64,000 nt of DNA, taken from NCBI GenBank assembly GCA_963697705.1, contig CAVOPA010000017.1, positions 744,001 to 808,000 of the forward strand, given 5' to 3'. The first letter of the stretch is position 1. The number at the start of each line of letters is the position of its first letter. Shown one piece after another: positions 1-8,822 of this stretch. The translations under genes were made by a program, and so were the position numbers. The notes beneath the pieces are model-generated. The model was not told the origin of the DNA, ran no database searches, and saw nothing but the letters and a program-made list of their open reading frames with translations. This stretch comes from CAVUCH01 sp963697705 (GTDB taxonomy: Bacteria; Acidobacteriota; Vicinamibacteria; Vicinamibacterales; JAENWD01).

Positions 1-834
1 CGTCCCAGCATGCCTCTGAAGTACGCCACGCTTGGCCTGCTGTTCGTCAACGTGTCGATCGGCGGCACGCTGACCCACTTCGCGGCGCCACCCGTCCTGA
101 TGGTGGCGCGGTCTTGGAACTGGGACCTGGTGTACATGAACATCCATTTCGGGTGGAAGGCAGCGATCGCCATCGTCGTGTCGTGTGCCCTCTATTACCT
201 GGTGTTCCTTGCCGAATTCCGCCGGCTGGCCACCCGTCCTCTCCAGCCAGACGTCGAGGTCTCGGAGGACGGCGTCGACGCCTCGCCCGTTATCGGGAGC
301 CTGGCGGTTCCTCCCTGGGTCGCGGGCGTCCACGTGTTCTTCATTGCCTGGACGGTGATGAACGCTCACTACCCGCCGCTCTTCGTCGCGGGATTTCTCT
401 TTTTCCTCGGCTTCGCACGCGCGACGCGACCCTACCAGAGCCCGATCGACCTGAAGCCGCCGCTGCTGGTCGGGTTCTTCCTCGCGGGGCTCGTCATTCA
501 CGGCGGGCTGCAGGGGTGGTGGATCGCGCCGACGCTCGCCAGTCTGTCAGCGAAACCGCTTTACTACGGTGCCATGCTCCTGACCGCGTTCAACGACAAC
601 GCCCTGGTCACCTACCTGGCGACGCTCGTGCCCAACCTCAGCGAGCCGATGAAGTACGCGGTGGTGACGGGAGCGGTAGCCGGCGGCGGCCTCTCCGTCA
701 TCGCGAATGCGCCAAATCCTGCGGGCCAGGCGATTCTCGGGCGCTTCTTCGATGGCAGCATCCTGCCCGTGGGCCTGCTGCTCGGCGCCCTGCTCCCGAC
801 CCTGGTCGCCACGCTGGCGTTCCAGCTCCTGTAG
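1..834 (+). CDS. Putative Na+/H+ antiporter, C-terminal part (5' end outside window)
   Basis: Polytopic inner-membrane protein with about seven hydrophobic segments, for example around codons 5-20, 50-65, 100-120 and 150-175 of the visible part. The sequence resembles the C-terminal half of the 'putative Na+/H+ antiporter' family common in acidobacteria; features that fit are the Asn-rich stretch FNDNALVTYLATL near the middle and the glycine-rich GAVAGGGLSVIANAPNP near the end, both typical of ion-transporter cores. An ATG lies at position 10, but the frame is open to the window edge, so the true start is probably upstream and the gene is partial. It converges on the ADOP permease, with a 4-base gap. 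Transport specificity is family-based inference. Confidence 0.7.
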   Translation, partial: RPSMPLKYATLGLLFVNVSIGGTLTHFAAPPVLMVARSWNWDLVYMNIHFGWKAAIAIVVSCALYYLVFLAEFRRLATRPLQPDVEVSEDGVDASPVIGSLAVPPWVAGVHVFFIAWTVMNAHYPPLFVAGFLFFLGFARATRPYQSPIDLKPPLLVGFFLAGLVIHGGLQGWWIAPTLASLSAKPLYYGAMLLTAFNDNALVTYLATLVPNLSEPMKYAVVTGAVAGGGLSVIANAPNPAGQAILGRFFDGSILPVGLLLGALLPTLVATLAFQLL

Positions 835-838
835 CCGC

Positions 839-3283
839 CTATCCCGTGCGCAGGGCGCGTACCGGATCGACTCGCGCGGCGCGCAGGGCGGGTCGGAGGG
901 TCGCTACGAGCGCGATGGTAATCATGACGAGCGCGGCGGCCGCGAACACCCACGGGTCGGTCGCGCTGATCCCCGTGAGCAGGCTCTGTAGAAATCGCGT
1001 CAGCGCCACCGCACCTGCCGTTCCGGCCGCGATGCCCGTGAAGACCAGCAGCATCCCTTCGCGCAGGAAGAGTCCCATTACTGCCTGCTCGCTTGCACCA
1101 AGAGCCATCCGCACCCCGATCTCGCGCGTCTGCTGACCGACGAGGTGCGACAGCACGCCGTACAATCCGACCGCCGCGAGCAGCAGCGCCAACGACGCAA
1201 GGCCTCCCAGCAAAACCGTGTTGAACCGCTGTGGGCCGAGCGATCGGGTCACGATGTCTTCCATGGTGCGCGCGTCGCTTACCGGCTGCTCCGGGTCGAC
1301 GGACCAGATCGCCTGCTGCACGGAGGCGAGCAGCGCCGCCGTGCCGCCGTCCGCTCGCACCACCAGGCTGGCCGGCAGCAGGCGCACGCACAGGGCTGTC
1401 AACGCATCGTTCTGCTGTGCCGCAGGCACGTAGAGGATTGGCGGCGCTTCCTTGCCGAGCCCCTCCTCGCGCACGTCGGCAACGACGCCCACTATTTCGC
1501 GTGGGAACGCATCGGCGAGTTCCGGCACGTACGGCCGTCCGACCGTGATGCGCTGTCCGATCGCGCGCGCTCCCGGCCAGTAGCGGCGGGCGGCCGTTTC
1601 GTTGACGAGCGCCACCGGAACGGCGTCACGCCGGTCCCGCGCGTCGAAGCGGCGGCCCTGGCGCAGCGGGATCCGCAGTGCCTCGAAATACGACGGCCCG
1701 ACCGATCGGTATTGCGCGTTCCCGACGCCGCGCTCGGTCCCCGCACCGTACTGTCCCTCGATAGTGAAAGGGAGTTCCGGCCCGAGCTCCAGGGGCAGCG
1801 AGAGGGCAAACGCGGCGGACCGCACGGCGGGCAGAGCTCCGATGCGCTGCTCAACGGCCTCACCGAACCGCGCGAAGACATCGCCGCGCCCATATCGCGC
1901 CTCGGGCAGCGAGAGCTTCACCGTGAGCACGTTCTCGACACCGAAACCAGGGTCTGTGTGCCGCAACCCGGCGAGGCTCTTCACGAGCAGGGCGGCGGCA
2001 ATCGTCAGCATCAGCGCGAGGGCGACCTCACCGGCGACAAGCAACCTCCGGAGCCGCGCGCTGGCGCGCGTCCCGGTGCTCCGCTGCCCACCCTCGCGCA
2101 ATGCCTCCTCCACATTGCTCCGGCTCACCTGCCAGGCCGGCAGGAGCCCGAAGGCGACGCCAGCCAGAATCGACACGGCGAGCGAGAACCCGAGCACGAT
2201 GGGATCGACGGTGATCCGTTCGCTTCCAGCGATCGGCACGGGATTGATTGCGAGCGCGGCCGGCACGATGGCGTACGCCAACAGCACGCCTGTGGCACCG
2301 CCGAGGCCGGCGAGCAGCACGCTCTCCGCCAGCAGGCCCCGCACGATCGTCCACGGCTGCGCGCCGAGTGCCCGCCGCAGCGCGATCTCTCCCTGGCGCC
2401 GCACCACCTGCGCCATCTGGAGGTTGGCAACGTTGACGCAGGCGATGAGCAGGACGACAGCGACGGCCGAGAACAGGATCAGGAGCGCGGGCCTCATGTC
2501 GCCGTACAACCGCTCCCTGAGCGGTTGTACCGTGATGGTTTCCCGGTCGCCCATCAGGCCAGGTGCATCGCGGCGGATCTGGTCGGCCACGACCGTCATG
2601 GCTGCGCGGGCCTGCGGCAGCGACAACCCGTGCGCCAGGCGCGCCACGACGGCAAAGTAGTTGGCGCGGCTGTCGCTCGACGGGGCGAACTGGAACAGCG
2701 TCCAGAGTTCCGCTTTGTCGGGAAAGCTGAAGCCAGGGGGCATGACCCCGAGGACGGTGTAGGGCTCGCCGTTCAGTGTGACGGTGCGGCCGACGATCTC
2801 CGGCCGCGCGGCGAAACGCCGATGCCACAACCCGTGGCTGAGCACCGCGAGCCGAGGTCCGCCAGGGACATCTTCGTCCGGCCTGAAGTCGCGGCCGATT
2901 GCGGGCCGCACGCCCAGCACGCCGAAGAACGCGCTCGAGACGCGCGAGCCGACGACGCGGTCTGGCGGGCCGGTGCTCACCAGGTTGAACCCGGAGCCCA
3001 GTGGGTCGTAGGCGGCGACGCCCGAGAAGGCACTCGAGCCAAGGCGCGCCCACCGGTTGAACTTCGGCTCTGACACCGCCCAGTTGTCGCCGCGCAGCAG
3101 GCCGACGAGCCGCTCGTCCTCTGGGAAGGGCAGCGGCCGGATCAGCAGCGCATTGATGACGGTGAAAATGGCGGTGTTGGCGCCGATGGCGAAGGCGAGC
3201 GTGACAAACGCCACGGCGGAGACGCCACGATTCTTCCACAGCAGCCGGGCAGCGAAGCGGAACTCGCGCAACCAGTTGGCCAT
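839..3283 (-). CDS. ADOP-family ABC transporter permease (MacB/FtsX type)
   Basis: Predicted 814-residue inner-membrane permease. Order: one transmembrane helix after a short cytoplasmic N-terminus (about residues 18-42, ending in the hallmark TAIFTVINALLIRPLPF), a periplasmic MacB_PCD domain (about 45-240), a first FtsX domain with three helices (about 265-400, with GEIALRRALGA), a second periplasmic domain, and a second FtsX domain (about 690-805, with REIGVRMALGA). This duplicated layout is the acidobacterial 'orphan' permease family, which usually lacks an adjacent ATPase gene, and none is seen here. I chose the ATG at 3283 because MANWLREFRFAARLL is the family's usual beginning; the frame stays open 31 codons further up. 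Substrate unknown; probably lipid, peptide or antibiotic efflux. Confidence 0.88.
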   Translation of the reverse strand: MANWLREFRFAARLLWKNRGVSAVAFVTLAFAIGANTAIFTVINALLIRPLPFPEDERLVGLLRGDNWAVSEPKFNRWARLGSSAFSGVAAYDPLGSGFNLVSTGPPDRVVGSRVSSAFFGVLGVRPAIGRDFRPDEDVPGGPRLAVLSHGLWHRRFAARPEIVGRTVTLNGEPYTVLGVMPPGFSFPDKAELWTLFQFAPSSDSRANYFAVVARLAHGLSLPQARAAMTVVADQIRRDAPGLMGDRETITVQPLRERLYGDMRPALLILFSAVAVVLLIACVNVANLQMAQVVRRQGEIALRRALGAQPWTIVRGLLAESVLLAGLGGATGVLLAYAIVPAALAINPVPIAGSERITVDPIVLGFSLAVSILAGVAFGLLPAWQVSRSNVEEALREGGQRSTGTRASARLRRLLVAGEVALALMLTIAAALLVKSLAGLRHTDPGFGVENVLTVKLSLPEARYGRGDVFARFGEAVEQRIGALPAVRSAAFALSLPLELGPELPFTIEGQYGAGTERGVGNAQYRSVGPSYFEALRIPLRQGRRFDARDRRDAVPVALVNETAARRYWPGARAIGQRITVGRPYVPELADAFPREIVGVVADVREEGLGKEAPPILYVPAAQQNDALTALCVRLLPASLVVRADGGTAALLASVQQAIWSVDPEQPVSDARTMEDIVTRSLGPQRFNTVLLGGLASLALLLAAVGLYGVLSHLVGQQTREIGVRMALGASEQAVMGLFLREGMLLVFTGIAAGTAGAVALTRFLQSLLTGISATDPWVFAAAALVMITIALVATLRPALRAARVDPVRALRTG

Positions 3284-3486
3284 GGGACCGTCCGGTGGAT
3301 CGCAGACCGCTGGACGGAGCGGGCTGACGCGGGAGTATACGGCGCGAATCGCTCGATGGTTTCGCCGCGACCCCACGCGTGGGCGATCGCGCCTGGTCGG
3401 AGCGCGGCCAATTGACGGAGATCGCAGGCCTGAGCCGCGCGCTGGGTCGAGCGATTGGCGCCTTCGCAGTTCTGCATCCGGAGATC

Positions 3487-3514
3487 TTGCGTACGAAGCG
3501 GAGTGCGGTAGTAT
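3487..3514 (+). promoter_or_regulatory. Candidate sigma70-type promoter of the STAS gene
   Basis: TTGCGT (3487-3492) and TAGTAT (3509-3514) are separated by 16 bases, and lie 33 bases before the STAS start codon, with a GGAG ribosome site at 3537-3540. Seen by eye only. Confidence 0.4.
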
Positions 3515-3546
3515 CGCCAGTGCGTTAACCAGCTACGGAGTGAGAC

Positions 3547-3888
3547 ATGACGATCGGCGAGCGAGCGGTCGGGGCAGTGACGGTTCTCGATCTCGAGGGG
3601 AAGCTCACGCTGGGCGACGGGGCGCCCGAGTTCAGGCAGGCGGTCGACGCGCTGCTCGCGGCGGGCCGCGTGAAAGTCGTGTTCGGCCTGCGAAGCCTGG
3701 GTCTTCTCGACAGCAGCGGCCTTGGCGAAATCGTGCGGGCGCACACGTCGATGGTCTCGCGCGGCGGCGGCGTCAGGATGCTGCAGCCCACCGAACGCAC
3801 GGCGATGCTGCTGAAGATTACGAAGCTCTCGAGCGTCCTGCCGTCGTTCGACTCCGAGGAGGCAGCCGTCGCGAGCTTCGGGCAGTAA
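3547..3888 (+). CDS. STAS-domain anti-sigma factor antagonist
   Basis: A 113-residue single-domain protein of the SpoIIAA/RsbV type. Such proteins bind and sequester an anti-sigma kinase when unphosphorylated and are switched off by phosphorylation of a serine. The expected site is present as LDSSGLGEIV, with the two serines at residues 56 and 57, and the N-terminal strand VTVLDLEGKLTLGDG is typical. No anti-sigma kinase lies beside it. A phosphatase that could act on it, the REC-PP2C protein, sits about 10 kb away at 13293; that pairing is inference. The start is supported by an upstream GGAG and a promoter-like sequence. It is convergent with selA, with a 6-base gap. Confidence 0.88.
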   Translation: MTIGERAVGAVTVLDLEGKLTLGDGAPEFRQAVDALLAAGRVKVVFGLRSLGLLDSSGLGEIVRAHTSMVSRGGGVRMLQPTERTAMLLKITKLSSVLPSFDSEEAAVASFGQ

Positions 3889-3894
3889 CGGCCA

Positions 3895-5271
3895 CTAGAG
3901 CTGTCCGAGCGCCGACACGATTTCCTCGTCTTCCGCTTCCGCGACAGTCCGCAAATCCAGCACGACCCGGTCGTTCTCAATCCGTCCGACGATGGGCGGG
4001 TCGAGCGAGCGGAGCCGTGCGTCGAGTGCGTCGGCGCTGAGCCCTTCGCGCGCGAGCGCGAGGAGCCGCGTGGGCAGGCCGCTGCCCGGCGCGCTGCCGC
4101 CGCCGATGGTCGACAGGCCGTCCACGACCTCTGTTCGCCAGCCGCCAGAGCCGAGTCGATGAGCGAGGCGTTCCGCCCGTGCTCCGATCACCTCCGCGCT
4201 CAGCCCTGCCATCCGCAGCACCGGCACCGCCTCGCCCGCACGCCCCGCGAGGTGTTCACCGAGCGTTGCTTCGAGCGCGGCGTACGTGAGCTTGTCGACG
4301 CGCAGCGCGCGCAGCAGCGGGTGCTTGCGGATCCTCGACAGCAGCGCCGTTCGCCCGACGATGACGCCGGCCTGCGGGCCACCGAGCAGCTTGTCACCGC
4401 TGAAACAGACGACGTCCGCGCCCGCTGCGACGCTCTGTTGCACGCTCGGTTCCTGCGCCAGCGGTGTGACGCGTGACGGCTCGATCGGCGTGAACCCGCT
4501 GCCGAGATCCTCGATGATCGGGATCGAGAACCGACGGCCGAGCGATACCAGGTCGGCAAGGGCCGCGCGTTCGACGAATCCCTCGATGCGGAAGTTGGAG
4601 GGGTGCACGCGGAGGATCGCTCCGGTCCGCTCACTGATCGCGAGCGCGTAATCTGCCGCCCGCGTCCGGTTGGTCGTGCCCACCTCGCGCAGCCGCGCGC
4701 CCGAGACCGCCATCACGTCCGGCACACGGAACCCGCCGCCGATTTCGACCAGTTCGGCGCGCGAGATCACGACCTCCCGGCCGCGCGCCAGCGCGGCGAG
4801 CGCGAGCATCGTGGCTGCAGCGCAGTTGTTGACCACGACCGCGGATTCGGCGCCCGTGAGGCGGCACAGCAAGGCCTCCGCGTGCGTGTCACGCGCCCCG
4901 CGCCGGCCAGCGGCGACGTCGTACTCGAGGTTGGTGTACCCGCCCGCGAGCTCACGGATGCGCCGAACGGCCGCGTCGCCGAGCGGCGCCCGACCGAGGT
5001 TGGTGTGGATGATGACGCCGGTGGCGTTGATCACGCGCCGCAGTGACGGCCGGAACGTGAGCTGCAGCATCACGCCGGCGCGCTCTTCGATGGTCGTGGC
5101 GATGGTGTCCGCCTCAGTCGCCGAATCGTCGCCCCTGAGGCGTTCGCGCGCTTCGCCCGCAGCTGCGCGCAGCGCCTCCACGGCCGCGGCATGCCCGTAT
5201 CGGTCCACGAGCGCCTGCACGCCTGGCCGCTGCGCGAGCTGATCGATCGAAGGAATCGTGCGCCGTGTCAC
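3895..5271 (-). CDS. selA: L-seryl-tRNA(Sec) selenium transferase
   Basis: Cytoplasmic PLP enzyme that converts seryl-tRNA(Sec) to selenocysteinyl-tRNA(Sec) using selenophosphate. The 458-residue product matches the usual length of about 460. The PLP-binding lysine is K294 in SGDKLLGGPQAG, close to K295 of the E. coli enzyme; NATGVIIHTNLGRAPL (about 82-97) and the NNCAAATMLALAAL stretch (about 148-161) are family landmarks. The best start is the GTG at 5271, giving MTRRTIPSIDQLAQRPGV; the frame remains open far upstream, but that part has no family similarity. The partner genes selB and selD and a tRNA-Sec are not in the window, so the presence of a full selenocysteine pathway is inferred only. 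Confidence 0.93.
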   Translation of the reverse strand: MTRRTIPSIDQLAQRPGVQALVDRYGHAAAVEALRAAAGEARERLRGDDSATEADTIATTIEERAGVMLQLTFRPSLRRVINATGVIIHTNLGRAPLGDAAVRRIRELAGGYTNLEYDVAAGRRGARDTHAEALLCRLTGAESAVVVNNCAAATMLALAALARGREVVISRAELVEIGGGFRVPDVMAVSGARLREVGTTNRTRAADYALAISERTGAILRVHPSNFRIEGFVERAALADLVSLGRRFSIPIIEDLGSGFTPIEPSRVTPLAQEPSVQQSVAAGADVVCFSGDKLLGGPQAGVIVGRTALLSRIRKHPLLRALRVDKLTYAALEATLGEHLAGRAGEAVPVLRMAGLSAEVIGARAERLAHRLGSGGWRTEVVDGLSTIGGGSAPGSGLPTRLLALAREGLSADALDARLRSLDPPIVGRIENDRVVLDLRTVAEAEDEEIVSALGQL

Positions 5272-5415
5272 GTCGGGCGAGAATACCACTCGGGATGTCG
5301 GATCCCGGATGGCGGAGGCCGAATGTCGGATGGCGCACGTGTTCACCCGTCCGCCTTGCCTCCGGGCGGGGCTCACGCTACGATCACGGGTCCGGCTCAC
5401 GTGAGTCACCGCCGC

Positions 5416-5895
5416 ATGTCCAACGCCACTCGAAACCCGGACGCGTCCGACGTGTTCCCGCACGGACCGGGCACCCCCACGTACCAACCGCGCGAGCGCT
5501 TCTGGCCGTACGCCGACCTGCCGGAACAGCCGACGCCGGAGGAACTGGCGGCGCTCGATCCCGACCTGCACGCGGCCCTGTTCGGCGCGCCGCCGCGGCC
5601 GTTCTCCTTCACGCTGGCGTTCCCGCGGTTCGAGGCCTCCGACTACGAGCGTGCGGTCGCCCTGGCGCGAGCGTCGGCCGAGTACCGCGAGGCGGGTATC
5701 GGCGACAGCTTCCGTCACCGCGCCCGCTTCTACCCGCAGGATGCCGGTGCGCTCAAGGACCTGTTCGAGATCGTCGGCCGCTACGACGCTACGGAGGTGC
5801 TCGTCGACGATCGACCGGTGCCGTTCGCGCGCGAGCTGTGGCTGCCGCTGCTCTGGATGCTGACCTTGCGCGTGCCAGACGTGGCACGTGGCTGA
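5416..5895 (+). CDS. Hypothetical protein, 159 residues
   Basis: Function not recognised. The product is acidic, begins MSNATRNPDASDVFPHGPG and has a Pro-rich N-terminal third (EQPTPEELAALDPDLHAALFG), then a compact alpha/beta-like region. No signal peptide, membrane helix or metal motif is visible. The length and regular codon use argue for a real gene. A GTG at 5401 would add five residues. It is divergent from selA (144-base gap) and convergent with cspA (114-base gap). Confidence 0.6.
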   Translation: MSNATRNPDASDVFPHGPGTPTYQPRERFWPYADLPEQPTPEELAALDPDLHAALFGAPPRPFSFTLAFPRFEASDYERAVALARASAEYREAGIGDSFRHRARFYPQDAGALKDLFEIVGRYDATEVLVDDRPVPFARELWLPLLWMLTLRVPDVARG

Positions 5896-6009
5896 CAAAG
5901 TCTCGGTGGGAGGGATGTCGAGGACGAGAGGGATGAAAGCAGGACGTGCGAACCGCGGCGCCGGCATCCGGCCGCGTGTGGCCAGACGCCGGCACTCTGC
6001 GGGTTGTTG

Positions 6010-6213
6010 TCAGACCTTGATGACGTTGCCGGCCTGCGGACCCTTGGGGCCGTCAACGATCTCGAACTCCACCGCCTGGCCTTCTTCGAGCGACCGGAAC
6101 CCGGCGCCGGTAATCGCCGAGTAGTGAACGAAGACGTCGCTGCCGCCCTCCCGCTCGATGAAACCGTACCCCTTGGCGTTGTTGAACCACTTGACCTTGC
6201 CTGTGATGCGCAT
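6010..6213 (-). CDS. cspA: Cold-shock protein, CspA family
   Basis: A 67-residue single OB-fold nucleic-acid chaperone that binds single-stranded RNA and DNA. Both RNA-binding motifs are present: RNP1 as KGYGFI (residues 14-19) and RNP2 as VFVHY (27-31), after the typical start GKVKWFNNAKGYGFI. Length is normal for the family. It is divergent from purH. The 220-base upstream region holds two hairpins, one followed by seven T residues on the coding strand, which may be a regulated leader; see the separate entry. Confidence 0.95.
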   Translation of the reverse strand: MRITGKVKWFNNAKGYGFIEREGGSDVFVHYSAITGAGFRSLEEGQAVEFEIVDGPKGPQAGNVIKV

Positions 6214-6267
6214 ACGTTCTCTGTCCTACTTGCTGTTCGCGGTGTCCGGAGCCGCGAGACTCACCGA

Positions 6268-6313
6268 CCCCATCTCGGCGATGGGGCACAAAAAAAGACC
6301 GCGGATGGCGGCC
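6268..6313 (-). promoter_or_regulatory. cspA leader: terminator-like hairpin plus second stem-loop
   Basis: On the minus strand, a stem of GGCCGC and GCGGUC (6313-6297, one G-U pair) is followed directly by seven T residues (6296-6290), as in an intrinsic terminator. A second stem, CCCCATC with GATGGGG and a 5-base loop (6286-6268), follows. Both precede the cspA start by 55-100 bases and read in the cspA direction. They could be an attenuator or cold-responsive leader, or a terminator protecting cspA from readthrough antisense to purH. Confidence 0.5.
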
Positions 6314-6433
6314 TTCGACGCGCCGTAAAGCCCGCTGGCGTCGGCCGGATGATGGCAGAGAAGGTTGCAGAGTGTCAAGGCATTGGCGTGCTGTGATTTC
6401 CGAGGATATGGCCGGGCTGGAGAGACGTAATTC

Positions 6434-8029
6434 ATGCGACGAGCACTGCTGAGCGTATCGAACAAGACTGGCCTCGTGGACTTCGCCGCTGGCCTCATAC
6501 AACGTGGTTTCGAGCTGGTGTCCACGGGCGGCACGGCGAAGGCGATTGCGGCCGCCGGGCTGCCGGTCACCAACGTCTCGGACGTCACCGGCTTTCCGGA
6601 GATGATGGAAGGCCGCGTGAAGACGCTGCACCCGCTGGTGCACGGCGGCATCCTCGCGCGACGCGACCACCCCGAGCACCTCGCGGCCGCCGCTGCGCAC
6701 GGCATCGGCCTCATCGACGTGGTGGCCGTGAACCTCTACCCGTTCGAGCGAGCGGCTGCCAACCCCGACACGCCGTTCGACGACCTGGTCGAAGAAATCG
6801 ATATCGGCGGCCCGAGCATGGTGCGCGCGGCTGCCAAGAATTTCCGCGACGTGCTCGTGGTCGTCTCGCCCGACGACTATGCACGCGTGCTCGCGGCGCT
6901 CGACGAGCCGGCGGGACCGTCGCTGCCGTTCAGGTTCGACCTCGCCCGCACGGCGTTCGCGCACACTGCGGCGTATGACGGCGCGATCGCGTCCACGCTC
7001 GAGGCGATCACGCTGCCCGCGGAAGGGACCGCTGTTCGCGACCATTCACGGATCATCGGCGCTTCGCGCCTCGTGCTCGCGCTGCCCAAGCTGCGCGATC
7101 TCCGTTACGGCGAAAACCCCCACCAGCCAGCGGCGTGGTACGCGGCCGCGGCCGACGGGCTCGGCGGCGCCGCGGTGCTGCAGGGCAAGGAGCTGTCGTA
7201 CACCAACCTGCTCGACCTCGACTCGGCCGCCCGCATTGCCGCCGAATTCACCGAGCCTGCCGCCGTTGTCATCAAGCACACCAACCCGTGCGGCGCGGCC
7301 ACGGGTGCCACGATCGCGGAGGCCTACGTGCGAGCACGCGAAGCCGACGCGCTGGCAGCGTTCGGCGGGATCGTCGGCTTGAATCGACCGATCGACGTGC
7401 CCACGGCCGAAGCAATCGTCAGCACCTTCATCGAGGCGGTGGTCGCGCCCGCGGTGGAAGATGATGCCCGGCCAGTACTGGCGAAGAAGGCCAACATGCG
7501 CGTGGTGGTCGCCAGCTTCGAACGCGCGTCGACGCCGGGGCTGGAGCTGCGGTCCATTCTGGGCGCCGTGCTCGCGCAGGCGAGAGACGTGGTCACGGAG
7601 GCGCGGCACGACTGGAGCGATCCGTCAGCCGCGGGGCTCACGGTGCCGACCAGGAGGAGCCCGTCGCCCGCGGAATGGCAGGCCCTGCGCTTTGCATGGC
7701 GGGTCTGCGCGCACGTCAAGTCGAACACCGTGATCTTCACGGGACCCGATCGCACGCTGGCCATCGGCGCAGGGCAGATGAGCCGCGTCGATGCCGTGAA
7801 CGTCGCGGTCATGAAGGCGGCACAAAGGGCGCCAGACCTGCTGCGCGGCGCGGCCGCGGCCTCTGACGCGTTCTTCCCGTTCCGGGACGGTCTCGACGCC
7901 GTCGCCGCCGCGGGAGCAACGGCCGTTGTCCAGCCAGGCGGTTCAGTGCGGGACGCCGAGGTCGTCGCCGCCGCCGACGAGCACGGCATGGCGATGGTGT
8001 TCACGGGACGGAGGCACTTCCGGCACTGA
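6434..8029 (+). CDS. purH: Bifunctional AICAR formyltransferase/IMP cyclohydrolase
   Basis: Catalyses the last two steps of purine synthesis: formylation of AICAR with 10-formyl-THF, then ring closure to IMP. The 531-residue product has the N-terminal MGS-like cyclohydrolase domain (about 1-195, starting MRRALLSVSNKTGLVDFA, with GRVKTLHPLVHGGIL) and the C-terminal transformylase domain (about 200-531). The catalytic Lys-His pair is visible in VVIKHTNPCGAA. Length is typical. A GGAGAG ribosome site lies 9 bases before the ATG. It stands alone, divergent from cspA, and is followed by two heptamer repeat arrays. Confidence 0.97.
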   Translation: MRRALLSVSNKTGLVDFAAGLIQRGFELVSTGGTAKAIAAAGLPVTNVSDVTGFPEMMEGRVKTLHPLVHGGILARRDHPEHLAAAAAHGIGLIDVVAVNLYPFERAAANPDTPFDDLVEEIDIGGPSMVRAAAKNFRDVLVVVSPDDYARVLAALDEPAGPSLPFRFDLARTAFAHTAAYDGAIASTLEAITLPAEGTAVRDHSRIIGASRLVLALPKLRDLRYGENPHQPAAWYAAAADGLGGAAVLQGKELSYTNLLDLDSAARIAAEFTEPAAVVIKHTNPCGAATGATIAEAYVRAREADALAAFGGIVGLNRPIDVPTAEAIVSTFIEAVVAPAVEDDARPVLAKKANMRVVVASFERASTPGLELRSILGAVLAQARDVVTEARHDWSDPSAAGLTVPTRRSPSPAEWQALRFAWRVCAHVKSNTVIFTGPDRTLAIGAGQMSRVDAVNVAVMKAAQRAPDLLRGAAAASDAFFPFRDGLDAVAAAGATAVVQPGGSVRDAEVVAAADEHGMAMVFTGRRHFRH

Positions 8030-8032
8030 TTC

Positions 8033-8109
8033 TCCAATTCGGAACTCGGAATGCGGAGTTCGGAATTAGGGTGGAGTTCGGAATTCGGAGTTCGGAATGC
8101 AGGGTACGG
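8033..8109. repeat. Heptamer array, CGGAATT type
   Basis: About ten 7-bp units of the form CGGAATT, CGGAACT, CGGAATG or CGGAGTT, starting four bases after the purH stop. The period is 7 although the units are degenerate. Same general class as the arrays at 16.3, 27.9, 29.8, 36.0, 40.2 and 63.5 kb. Confidence 0.8.
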
Positions 8110-8125
8110 AGCGCATGCGCCACGC

Positions 8126-8160
8126 GTCAACGGTGAACGGTCAACGGTAAACGGTTAACG
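8126..8160. repeat. Heptamer array, GGTCAAC type
   Basis: Five 7-bp units (GTCAACG, GTGAACG, GTCAACG, GTAAACG, GTTAACG) immediately before the HAD gene. These are reverse complements of the GTTGACC units found at 27.9 and 36.0 kb. Confidence 0.75.
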
Positions 8161-8171
8161 ACAAGGATCAA

Positions 8172-8822
8172 ATGAGAGCGGTGTTGTGGGACATGGACGG
8201 CACGCTGATCGACTCGGCCGAATATCACTGGCTCACGTGGCGGGACACGCTGGCGGGGGTGGGGCACACCCTCACCGACGAGCAGTTCGCGTCGTGGTTC
8301 GGGCAGCGGAACGACGCGATTCTGCGGCGCTACTTCGGTGACGCCATCACGCCCGCGGAAATCGCGCGGCTCGGGGAAGGGAAGGAGGCGGCGTATCGCG
8401 TCATGGTCCGCGAGCGCGGCATCGAACCGCTGCCGGGAGTACGCCGATGGCTGGCGCGCCTGCGCGACGCCGGCTGGCGACAGGCGGTCGCTTCGTCCGC
8501 GCCGCCCGCCAACATCGAAGTGATTCTCGACGTGCTCGGGCTCGAAGACTGCTTCGATGCGTGGGTGTCGGCCGAGGAAGTGGCCCACGGAAAGCCCGCG
8601 CCGGACGTGTTCCTGCGTGCGGCCGAGAAGGTGGGCGTCGCGCCGGCGCGCTGTGTCGTCGTGGAGGATGCGCCTGCCGGCGTGGAGGCCGGGCGGCGCG
8701 GCGGCATGCGCACGATCGGCCTCACCTCCATGGCCCGCCCGCTCGACGCCGACATCGTCGTCCGGTCGCTCGAGGACCTGCCCGAGGATGCGTTCGATCG
8801 GCTCGTGGAGAACCACGGGTGA
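8172..8822 (+). CDS. HAD-superfamily phosphatase, beta-phosphoglucomutase-like
   Basis: A 216-residue cytoplasmic hydrolase of HAD subfamily I with all four motifs: DMDGTLID (nucleophile D7, acid/base D9), SSAPPAN (motif II, about 109-115), GKPAPDVF (motif III lysine) and VVVEDAPAGVEA (motif IV). The helical cap follows motif I, as in beta-phosphoglucomutases and phosphoglycolate phosphatases. The substrate cannot be told from sequence. Its stop overlaps the GTG start of the next membrane protein by four bases, so the two are probably co-transcribed. Confidence 0.85.
   Translation: MRAVLWDMDGTLIDSAEYHWLTWRDTLAGVGHTLTDEQFASWFGQRNDAILRRYFGDAITPAEIARLGEGKEAAYRVMVRERGIEPLPGVRRWLARLRDAGWRQAVASSAPPANIEVILDVLGLEDCFDAWVSAEEVAHGKPAPDVFLRAAEKVGVAPARCVVVEDAPAGVEAGRRGGMRTIGLTSMARPLDADIVVRSLEDLPEDAFDRLVENHG

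Noticed and set aside
1145..3073. Long plus-strand open frame opposite the ADOP permease
   Set aside because: Arg/His/Pro-rich shadow of the real gene in high-GC DNA, without family features.
5191..5415. Longer start for the 159-residue hypothetical protein
   Set aside because: The added segment overlaps the selA 5' region and has no protein-like character; ATG at 5416 fits better.
8447..8818. Upstream extension of the GT39-like protein
   Set aside because: It lies within the HAD gene in another frame and is Arg-rich; the GTG overlap start is better.
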